Assembly: GCA_942159475.1 (NCBI GenBank)
Contig: OW804097.1
Location: 114,018,582-114,082,581 of the forward strand
DNA from: Sthenelais limicola
Lineage: Eukaryota > Annelida > Polychaeta > Phyllodocida > Sigalionidae
Direction: 5' to 3'
DNA: 64,000 bases
In this document: piece after piece, positions 57,211-64,000 of the stretch
How the letters are laid out: each line of letters opens with the position of its first letter
Numbering within the stretch: position 1 is the stretch's first letter
Position numbers and translations under genes: made by a program
Notes under the pieces: model-generated
What the model was told of the DNA's origin: nothing
Seen by the model: the letters and a program-made list of their open reading frames with translations, nothing else
Database searches by the model: none

Positions 57211-57281
57211 CTGTCAATTCTACATCTTCTAACGATCTGATCCGTTCATGTGAATGGGCCCTGTGAGTGTGGTGAGGATGA

Positions 57282-57516
57282 GGGTGAAGTCTCCAGAAAA
57301 TGTACAATTCACTTTCACCAATTCTCTGAAATAACCGAAATTTCCGATGAAAACAAAGTTCAAAATACAACACAACCTAACCAAACAGATTGCTGGAATC
57401 AATGCAATGCCAAATATATTCTCATTTACCTAGTATTGACCACATTGCAGCCTAATTTAGCAGAATTTATTAAATGTGTACTGCTGCCAATTTTACATTT
57501 TCTGAAAATCTGACCC
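57282..57516 (-). mobile_element. R1 MITE copy with ATGA duplication
   Basis: GGGTGAAGTCTCCAGAAAAT to GAAAATCTGACCC, flanked by ATGA at 57278-57281 and 57517-57520. Confidence 0.92.
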
Positions 57517-57519
57517 ATG

Positions 57520-57825
57520 AGCGTAGATAATAATGGTAAATTAGCGCTTATTGAGGCAAAGTAATTGTAGTACAAGTTATTGTCCTCTGTGAGTGGATGA
57601 TGAGACTGAGGGTCCCATTATTCCGCCCCATTGTCCAGCTCCCACGCCTCAGGCAGATGCCTCGTTGAACAACTAGGTCATGATGAACCTGCAACTAGGT
57701 CACGACCTAATTATCTGTAAAAGGTCAATAGGATATATAGTGTCAGACAACTTATCCATCTGCTTGGCGGGAAAGGTGTGGGAAAGAGCAAGTATACCTA
57801 TAAATATGTCTGTGTAGATTGGTAT
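57520..57825. other. No feature recognised
   Basis: Unique sequence between R1 copies. Confidence 0.45.
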
Positions 57826-57827
57826 AT

Positions 57828-58282
57828 GGGTGAAGTCACCAGAAAATGCATTGTATTGACTAAATTGAAGCCTAATTTAGCAGAATTTATCATATGTATA
57901 CAGCTGCCAATAGGGGAGTTGCATGTGCAACTGCGCATGTCTGTTACAGTGCATCATGGGATAGATTCTAATGAAATTTGACATACAAATATTCAGCAAC
58001 ATATTTATCGAAAATTCCAATAATGTTATCACCAACATTGCAGCTTCTATAAATGATCTATGAAAACCAAATGCATGATGGGAAAGATGGAGGCTTGTGT
58101 TATGGGAACTTGTATAACACGTGGATATTGACATTAGAGCATTGAAACATTTTCCATACTGAACATGGCATGTTTTCTATAGATTTAACACTGTACCATT
58201 ACTCCCATAATTCCATGCCAACCACGATTCAAAATGGTGGTTATGCAAGTCCCCTATTAAACATTTTCTGAAAGTCTGACCC
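57828..58282 (-). mobile_element. R1 MITE with ATAT duplication, deleted inside and split by R3
   Basis: GGGTGAAGTCACCAGAAAAT, then a deletion to TTGTATTGACTAAATTG, on to CAGCTGCCAAT at 57911. R3 intervenes. R1 ends ATTAAACATTTTCTG to GTCTGACCC. ATAT lies on both outer sides. Confidence 0.87.
57912..58255 (-). mobile_element. R3 MITE nested in the R1 terminus
   Basis: AGGGGAGTTGCATGTGCAAC to GGTTATGCAAGTCCCCT, 344 bp, AT duplicated. It entered the CAAT|TG core of the R1 right inverted repeat, the same motif used at 27646 in the R1 left repeat. Confidence 0.9.
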
Positions 58283-58284
58283 AT

Positions 58285-58568
58285 ATAGTGCATGTGCACG
58301 TATTACAGCTATTATGGTAAATCTAATTTTTGAATTGAGTTTCATTCACATGAGTGATACGGTAATAATCATCCTCCTCTCATTCCATATTACCACCAAG
58401 CAATATCCTCCTAGCAATAAGCACAACCTACCTGGCCCTTATGGTTTTTACATTGCCATATTTACGGGTTTTTTGGACCATAAAACTCACTTCATTGCCG
58501 CTATTGGAATATAAATTATGCATAATGTAAACACTGGCCTCGTGTTTTGCTCAAATCAGGAGTTGGTA
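58285..58568. other. No feature recognised
   Basis: Unique AT-rich sequence. Confidence 0.4.
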
Positions 58569-58571
58569 TAA

Positions 58572-58811
58572 GGGTCAGATCTTCAGAAAATGTACAATTG
58601 GCGGCACTCCACATAGATTTAGTAAATTCTGCTGAATTATGGCTGCAATTTGGTCAATACTAGGGAAATTTGAGTATATTTGGCATTGTATTGGTTCTAG
58701 CAATCTATTTGGTTAGGTTGAACTGTATTTTGAACTTTATTTTCGTTTGAAATTTGGGTTATTTGAGAGGATTGGTGAATGTGAATTGTACATTTTCTGG
58801 CGATTTCACCC
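58572..58811 (+). mobile_element. R1 MITE copy with ATAA duplication
   Basis: GGGTCAGATCTTCAGAAAAT to GGCGATTTCACCC, flanked by ATAA on both sides. Second subfamily. Confidence 0.92.
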
Positions 58812-58814
58812 ATA

Positions 58815-59112
58815 AGATTGAAGTGTTGAGCAGTATTATTCAGATGATGAAATATAGACAGAGAGGAGGACCCCTAGAGGGTGTTGACCTCTAGGGGTCA
58901 TAATGCGCAAAATGATGCATGAGCCAATGGGATGATTGGAAATAGTCACGTGATGTGGGTGATAAAGGGAGGAATGGCTAGGACTATTTGGAGAGGCAGG
59001 GCAACCTGCGGAGCGGCAATTTATGCCTTTATTAAAATTTCTTGGTCATGATGCGATTTATGTCCGAGTGTGTTTGATAGCAGGTTTCCGTTTGGTTTTG
59101 TGTGAGTCGTCC
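58815..59112. other. No gene recognised
   Basis: Contains a short inverted repeat CCCCTAGAGG/CCTCTAGGGG (58870-58897), otherwise unique. Confidence 0.5.
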
Positions 59113-59114
59113 AT

Positions 59115-59215
59115 GGGTCAGATCATCAAAAAATGTACAATTGGTTGCTGTATACGCATAGAGTAACATCTGCTAAATTAGGCTGAAATATGGTAAATAT
59201 CAGGTATACATATCT
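59115..59215 (+). repeat. R1 left-half fragment
   Basis: GGGTCAGATCATCAAAAAAT to GGTATACATATCTGCG, ending where the next R1 copy's flank begins. Confidence 0.75.
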
Positions 59216-59350
59216 GCGTATATGGGTCGGATCGTTAGAAAACGTACAATCTTCAGATCTACACATTTAGTAAATTCTGCTAAATTAGACTGAAATTTGG
59301 TCAATACTAGGTACATTCGAGTATAATCGGCATTGCATTGATTCTAGCAA

Positions 59351-60070
59351 TAGACTAGGCAAAATCCACCTAAACATCACTCTTAATACTCCTAGGAGCA
59401 TTTTTGAGTACAAAGGTACATCAGCACTTTTCTGGCTAATTTGGGTGTGCTGAACACGAAAATCACTGTTGGCAAGCTGGAATCTGACTCCTTCCTTGTC
59501 AAAAATCAAAAACAAAAATGGCTGCCACTAATTTTTCAGAAAAATCATGAAACACACATATATAGTCGTGTAATACCTCAAAATGATGGAAATTGAGAGG
59601 ACAATCCATTTTACACACTTACCTGGATGTCACGGCAATGTGGTTACCATGACAACCAAATATCCACACATAATATGTGTTTTTCACTCATTTCTGAGAA
59701 AAATCATAAAAAAACACATATATGGTCATGTGATACCTCAAAATGATGGTAATGCAGAGGGGAATCCATTTATGATATTCTCATTGTTGTAAGGACATGT
59801 TATAGCATATCAGGCCATACCATAGCAAAACAATCTGAATAAAAAGTCCATACATTCCTGACTATAACTTCATTGTTCAATCATTGTTCAATCAAGAACT
59901 GCCTTGTGTATGTGGTCTGTACACAAGTAGTACATCAACTTGATTGCATGCAATATCATTGGCATATCAATATTGCTATGAAGGATATAGATTCATGAAG
60001 GCAATTCAGAGACAGAGACATGTTTAGAAATATATACAATGTACAAAATCAGAGGTACAGTGCAATGGTT
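59351..60070. repeat. Left terminal inverted repeat (~715 bp)
   Basis: The reverse complement matches 62535-63240 at roughly nine bases in ten over most of its length, weakest in the outer 40 bases and near the inner edge (about 59930-60000). Includes GCTCCTAGGAGCA-like and AAAAACAAAAATGGCTGCCA blocks common to both arms. Confidence 0.85.
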
Positions 60071-60099
60071 ACAAGCCAACCGTCATAAAGTGTTGTATC

Positions 60100-60579
60100 T
60101 ATTCACTTATGTTGCTGTAGACACCTGCACTTTTATCACACTGACTGTTTTGAAGTGCATGGGAGAATGGTGTTCCTGCAACCCCAATGTTGATTTGTAC
60201 TCCCAGTCATGCATTGACTTGATGTCAGTGATATGCAAGCTATCAGTTACAGCATCTTTGGTCATAAGGATGGGCACAAATTGCTGGTCCTTTAGTTTCC
60301 ACTCAAGTGTTGTAGGGTCAGGAATGTATAAGTCATATGGGCAAAATTCTAAACCAGGGCTTAGTAATGGGCACATTGAGTATGCAGCATCAGTGCATCA
60401 GCAGTGGATGGCAACGCTTCTGTCTTATTCAGTTTTCCAAGCAGAAGTAACCTTGCATTATCAATTGATGTTGCTCCTGGTATCTTGTATACATAGCACA
60501 AGAACTTCTCAACTGAAGATCCATATCTTGGCTGAGTTCCAGTTTGCTCCAAGTAAGTAGTGGTTTTCAAGAAACACAT
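60100..60579 (-). pseudogene. Transposon gene remnant, C-terminal part
   Basis: FLCYVYKIPGATSIDNARLL then LNKTEALPSTADALMLHTQC (the ALPPT..AL..H...A.Y family motif). A shifted frame then gives IPDPTTLEWKLKDQQFVPIL (compare P.P...GW...D). A further frame reads LIACISLTSSQCMTGS and HWGCRNTILPCT, a worn version of the C-terminal Cys-rich zinc-binding tail (CxC...C...C.C...L.C) of relatives. Several key cysteines are lost. Confidence 0.68.
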
Positions 60580-60584
60580 TGGTT

Positions 60585-60800
60585 TGTTGTCTGTGGTGAA
60601 TGCTATGAATGATGTTGTGTCTGGCCTTCTTATAGCATGGAAGGTAGGAAAATGCTAGCAGGAACCTTCTGGGATATTGTGTATAACCTCATGCACTGGA
60701 ATATACTTTTGAAGAAGAATGGATGGCATGGAGTCTGGTATCTGCTTCTTCATGCTCTGCTACCAGAGGACCAAGGTCAAGGAGAATGGTACTTTACACC
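60585..60800 (-). pseudogene. Transposon gene remnant, fifth part
   Basis: The minus strand reads TILLDLGPLVAEHEEADTRL, with EHEEADTR at 60757-60734, then HAIHSSSK. After a deletion it gives KYIPVHEVIHNIPEGS, a stop, and HFPTFHAIRRPDTTSFIAFT. The HEEADTR, KYIPVH and HA(L/I)..(C/P)DTTS motifs occur in this order in intact relatives, which is strong family evidence despite the breaks. Confidence 0.7.
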
Positions 60801-60911
60801 TCACCATTGAGAAAGCTGCCACTAAAAACAATCAACTTCTGACCAGCACATTCTAAAATCTTAACTTTGCTAGTTATTTGGATGAGCCAACTAGTTAGGC
60901 CCATAGTTAGC

Positions 60912-61400
60912 CTAGTTGGCTGGAAGTGGCACATTCCGATTGTCAACCAGTTTCCTGATGGGTACTTTCTGTTTCTGGTGGTGCTTTCCTGTCTGTGCTT
61001 TGATAGTAATGTCTTTGTACTGGTCAAATAAAAGATCAATTCTTCCAAATGCATTTCCCACTTTCAGAACTGTATCAGTAAAGACATCTGTGTAATCCAA
61101 TTCAACTCTCTTCCAGCTACATAGTCTCTGCAGAGTGTTACAATCTGCTTTAAGAATGATGTTTTTATCCTTTGTCTTTCCCTTTTTCTTGATTTTGTAG
61201 AAGCAACAGAAAGTAAGGGTATTATTCCTCACCATTGGATCATTGAAGTTTTCAGGTGTTTCAATCAGCCTCATTGACACAGATGTTTCTAATTGTCTCT
61301 GGCCCCTGGGATATACTGTACTTGCATCCTGAATTGCAATTGTCAAAAGATCTTTGTTTGACAGATTACATAAGAATTCCATTGCAGAGAACAATCAAGA
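60912..61400 (-). pseudogene. Transposon gene remnant, fourth part (XPG/PIN-like segment)
   Basis: 160 codons open. ETPENFNDPMVRNNTLTFCC corresponds to the ETPE.F..P..RN....F family motif. ILKADCNTLQRL and WKRVELDYTDV follow, then GRIDLLFDQYKDITIKAQTG, which matches the VVFD.Y...SIK..ER block of relatives. Relatives have some 80 residues, including an IDGMAL motif, between the ELDYTDV-like and GRIDLLFDQY-like segments; here the two are nearly adjacent, so an internal deletion is likely. The FDxY...K pattern recalls XPG-type nuclease cores; that reading is tentative. Confidence 0.65.
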
Positions 61401-61538
61401 TTAGCAAGTTGGTCATCCTCATGCTTCTTATCTCTTTCCATATGGTTTCTCTGACTTTCATTGAGAACAATGTCACTCTTCTCAACATTGTAGTTGCATA
61501 TATACAGTGATGCTGATGTGGGGACAGAGATTGATCCA

Positions 61539-61832
61539 CTACAGTGCATCGTCAGCAGCTACCTGGTTGACCTGTCTGTCAGAAAGTGTGACAATGAAGT
61601 TTCCATGTTCAAACGTGGTCAGTACATGAAGTGGAAGATTGCCCATCTCTGTAAGGTAGACGGAACCCCTCTTTGCATAGTTGGTATAATCATACCATAT
61701 GAAATAAGGTAGCATCTTCGTGAAGGCCTCAATGTGGAGGTGCAAGTCAGCATCACAGTAGGCCCTTATCAGCTGTAGAAGAGTCCTAACCATGTCCTTG
61801 TTCTGCCACCAGTACAGAAAGTTAATGTTCAA
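61539..61832 (-). pseudogene. Transposon gene remnant, third part
   Basis: About 97 codons open: FLYWWQNKDMVRTLLQLIRA, then DLHLHIEAFTKMLPYFIWYD, YTNYAKRGSVYLTEM, and VTLSDRQVNQVAADDALE. The W/FFAYDRTNYAR..P.Y..EM signature and the following ...VDQ..E segment are highly characteristic of the family. The next part continues in another frame after a gap. Confidence 0.7.
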
Positions 61833-62049
61833 AAGGTTTAAACCTTTTGTTATACCTCATTTAATAATCAATATTAATTAATACAGCATTTAATGTGAAG
61901 GGATTACCTGATGGTAATCCATTCAGGTATTTTACAGGTGCCTCCCGCACCTAAAAGGGAACTTGCCATTACCTATTTCACCTGGTATATACCATCTTCG
62001 TATATGGCAATACACAGTTTATACTCTACCAGTTCTTCAGTCCTTTATG

Positions 62050-62300
62050 TTACATCCATTATAACACTTTCGCAGAGAGATAGCTGAGAAAATTGGGGAG
62101 CAGAATGCTTGAAAGGGCATGGTGTGTGATTTTGTGAGTATGCATTGCCTTGTTGTAGTCATTGTAGCCTTGTCGTAGTCATGTACCTTGTCCCAAGATG
62201 TCACTCTTAACCCAGGCCTCCACTATGCCAGTACTTTGTATATGTTGGCTGGTTTCAGACAGTTCATTGCTATGTGAAGGCCTCCAAGACAAATGAACAC
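62050..62300 (-). pseudogene. Transposon gene remnant, second part
   Basis: Reads VFICLGGLHIAMNCLK, then ANIYKVLA and a stop. A frame change then gives VEAWVKSDILGQGT, a TGA, and LRQGYNDYNKAMHTHKIT followed by HHAL. The LGG(L/F)H.AMN and Y..AM..HK(I/L)T..AL patterns match the family. At least one frameshift and two stops are visible in 250 bases. Confidence 0.65.
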
Positions 62301-62371
62301 CCTCTTCTGGAATAATGGAGTACATACTCCATTATTCCAGAAGAGGGTGTTCATTTGTCTTGGAGGCCTTC
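62276..62371. repeat. Perfect 47-bp palindrome with CA spacer
   Basis: The left arm is 62276-62322 and the right arm 62325-62371, with no mismatches and a 2-base centre. On the minus strand the left arm holds the authentic gene sequence (VFICLGGLH), which continues into IAMNCLK beyond it. The right arm is therefore an inverted duplicate inserted just upstream, and it breaks the frame. Confidence 0.95.
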
Positions 62372-62520
62372 AGTTCCATCAAGCAATTAACTAAGGCCTG
62401 ATCAACCATTATTACAGTATAATACTGGCCAAGTTGCTCTGACACATACATGCACCTCAGTGTTAAATGTGTCCACTTTATGGGCAGATGCTTGGATGGT
62501 GGGCATATAACCAATTTTTG
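62323..62520 (-). pseudogene. Transposon gene remnant, N-terminal part
   Basis: First recognisable coding piece of the long-TIR transposon. The frame includes PPSKHLPIKWTHLTL and then GQYYTVIMVDQALVNCLMEL, a segment whose VDQAL/VDQPLY-like motif I know from the large uncharacterised transposon proteins of aquatic animals. Immediately after MELK the frame runs into the right arm of the 47-bp palindrome (ASKTNEHPLLE, then stop), so the natural continuation is displaced. The start codon of the gene is not identifiable. Not functional. Confidence 0.65.
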
Positions 62521-62534
62521 TCATTTCAATTGTT

Positions 62535-63240
62535 GGTGCATTTCTCTGTACCTCTGATTGTGTACAATTGTATATATTTCTAGTCTCTGAATTACCTCCA
62601 TGAATCTATAGCCCTCTGTTAGCATATAGGGAGAGCTTAGAAGAAGGATATTGCATCCAATCAGATTGATGTACTACTCAGGTACATAGGCACCATACAC
62701 ATGGCAGTTCTTCAACTGGTTGAATTATGATCTTATAACCAGGAATGTATGGACTTTTTATTTAGATTCTTTTGCTATGATATGCTCTAATATGTTAGAA
62801 CAAGTCCTGACAACAATGAGAATATCATAAATGGATTCCCCTCTGCATTGCCATCATTTTGAGGTATCACATGACCATTATGTGTTTCTGATGATTTTTG
62901 TCAAAAAATGAGTGAAAAACACATATTATGTGTGGATATTTGGTTGTCATGGTAACCACATTGCTGTAAGATCCGGGTAAGTGTGTAAAATGGATTGTCC
63001 TCTCAATTTCCATCATTTTGAGGTATCACACGACTATATATCTGTGTTTTATGATTTTTCTAAAAAATGAGTGGCAGCCATTTTTGTTTTTGATTTTTGA
63101 CAATGGAAGGAGTCAGATTTCAGCTTGGCAACAGTGATTTTCATGTTCAGCACACCCAAATTAGCCAGAAAAGTGCTGATGTACCTTTGTACTCAAAAAT
63201 GCTCCTAGGATTGAGAATTTCTCATCTGTTTCCCAGTCTA
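62535..63240. repeat. Right terminal inverted repeat (~705 bp)
   Basis: Inverse of 59351-60070, including TGGCAGCCATTTTTGTTTTT, GTGTGGATATTTGGTTGTCA and the inner block CCTCTGATTGTGTACAATTG. Small indels only. Confidence 0.85.
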
Positions 63241-63410
63241 CAATCTGTTTGGTTAGGTTGAACTGTATTTTGCACTTTATTTTCGTCTGAAATTTGGCTT
63301 ATTTCAACGAATTGGTGAAAGTGAATTGTACATTTTCGGAAAATCTGACCCATATGTGGTATTGCGTTGCTCTGAGCATATGGATACTCACCTAGGATTT
63401 GTTCATAATT

Positions 63411-63657
63411 GGCTCAGATTTTCAGAAAATGTACAATTCCCCTTCACCAATCCAATCCAAATAAACCACATTTAAGACAGAAATGAGCTTCAAAATGCAG
63501 TTTAACATAACAGAACTGATACTTTAAATCAATGGGATACCAAATATACTCAGATATACTCAGTATTCATTATAAATTTAGGAGAATTTAGGAGAATTTA
63601 GGAGAATTTCCTAAACGTGTAAAGCTGCCGATTGTACATTTTCTGAAAATCTGACCC
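63411..63657 (-). mobile_element. R1 MITE copy
   Basis: Starts GGCTCAGATTTTCAGAAAAT and ends GAAAATCTGACCC. AATTTAGGAG is triplicated near 63577-63610, a small slippage event that lengthens the copy. Confidence 0.88.
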
Positions 63658-63710
63658 AAGTATTGTGATTCTAGTTTAGCATTGATAACATAGCACACAT
63701 TCATTATATA

Positions 63711-63940
63711 TGAGCAGGAAATAAGAGCATTTATTTGATCATTAAAGCCCAAGTCCACTAAACCATTTCCTATGCGATTTAGTTACATTTTGTTCTATGA
63801 GCAGGGGAGTAATAGCATTCAATGATCATTAATGCCCCAGTCCACTATGTCAATTCTCATGGTGATTCTCATGCGATTTCCCACTAAATTATGTGAGAAT
63901 CGCATTAGAATCGGCTTAGTGGACAAGGGCCTTTAATCTA
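63711..63940. repeat. Two hairpin-MITE relatives in a local duplication
   Basis: A unit beginning GAGCAGG...ATGATCATTAA occurs at about 63711 and 63800. Each is followed by a GCCCAAGTCCACTA or GCCCCAGTCCACTA end. Only the second continues to the inverse end (TCGGCTTAGTGGACAAGGGC at about 63911-63930), completing a copy of the 50724 family. Confidence 0.65.
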
Positions 63941-64000
63941 TTCTCAATAAAAACTAATGATGTCCTCACTTTTGTTCCATTTTTTCCCTACTCATCTGAG

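Larger units (their letters stand above)
59351..63240 (-). mobile_element. Long-TIR DNA transposon, 3890 bp, decayed
   Basis: The ends TAGACTAGGCAAAATC and, inverted, TAGACTGGGAAACAGATG lead into highly similar inverted arms of about 700 bp (59351-60070 and 62535-63240). Host CAA is duplicated (59348-59350, 63241-63243), a 3-bp target duplication. The space between the arms holds minus-strand remnants of one large transposon gene in collinear order. The arms contain two diverged internal copies of a ~75-bp block (ATACCTCAAAATGATGG...) near 59535 and 59705. Three-base duplications and an XPG-like segment in the gene bring the Academ superfamily to mind; this is inference, not established. Confidence 0.85.
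59224..63351 (+). mobile_element. R1 MITE split by the 3.9-kb long-TIR element
   Basis: GGGTCGGATCGTTAGAAAAC to GATTCTAGCAA (59350), then CAATCTGTTTGGTTAGGTTG (63241) to GAAAATCTGACCC (63351). R1's own ATAT duplication is intact at 59220-59223 and 63352-63355, across 4.1 kb. Confidence 0.93.

Noticed and set aside
60039..60560. 173-codon plus-strand frame
   Set aside because: It is antisense to the transposon gene, whose minus-strand motifs are recognised; no family resemblance on the plus strand.

Overview
The window is animal (metazoan) nuclear DNA. It is AT-rich, gene-poor and dominated by short non-autonomous DNA transposons (MITEs), with minisatellites, a satellite array and retroposon tails. 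The transposon coding remnants near the end belong to a family I know from aquatic invertebrates and fish, so a marine invertebrate is my best guess; the species cannot be named from this sequence. There is no operon structure, no rRNA, no CRISPR array and no convincing complete host gene. Almost every open frame over 60 codons is a translated repeat. Only two weak host-exon candidates were found (about 8755-9051 on the minus strand, 16686-16729 on the plus strand).

Repeat families, with the names used below. R1 is a ~235-bp MITE present in about 50 full or partial copies. Its two ends are GGGTCAGATTTTCAGAAAAT and GGGTGAAATCGTCAGAAAAT, and many copies have clean 4-bp target duplications (ATAA, ATAC, ATAT, ATGT, ATGA, TAGA, AGTA). 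R2 is a ~410-bp MITE with ends like TGTGATGTGTTTCAGGAAAA. R3 is a ~347-bp MITE with ends AGGGGANTTGCAT and AT duplications. Single or few-copy elements are a 3.9-kb long-TIR transposon (59351-63240), two TTAA-flanked elements (25714-26443, 52414-55388), a CACTG-ended element carrying a tRNA-like sequence (29906-31105), and several small hairpin MITEs. For R1, strand '+' means the GGGTCAG/GGCAGC end comes first.

Layout. 1-7540: R1 and R2 copies in unique AT-rich DNA. 7900-9060: a retroposon tail and a possible exon. 9285-12545: a 395-bp satellite with a trimeric higher-order repeat. 12550-21840: sparse R1 copies. 21847-23105: an 11-bp minisatellite, then a 630-bp GA-rich tract. 23590-33000: dense nested elements. 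33235-33660: a 102-bp C-rich minisatellite. 33890-50330: dense R1, other MITEs and two retroposon insertions. 50340-50880: a 38-bp minisatellite split by a hairpin MITE. 51240-58810: R2, R3, R1 and a 3-kb TTAA element. 59115-63660: the long-TIR transposon nested in R1.

The main biological content is a readable stratigraphy of nested transposition. R3 entered the same terminal motif of R1 twice. A TTAA element and the long-TIR element each split an R1 copy. A CACTG-ended element split R2. A TTAA element sits in a repeat whose empty site is visible elsewhere in the window. The long-TIR element carries a decayed multi-part transposase gene broken by a perfect 47-bp inverted duplication.
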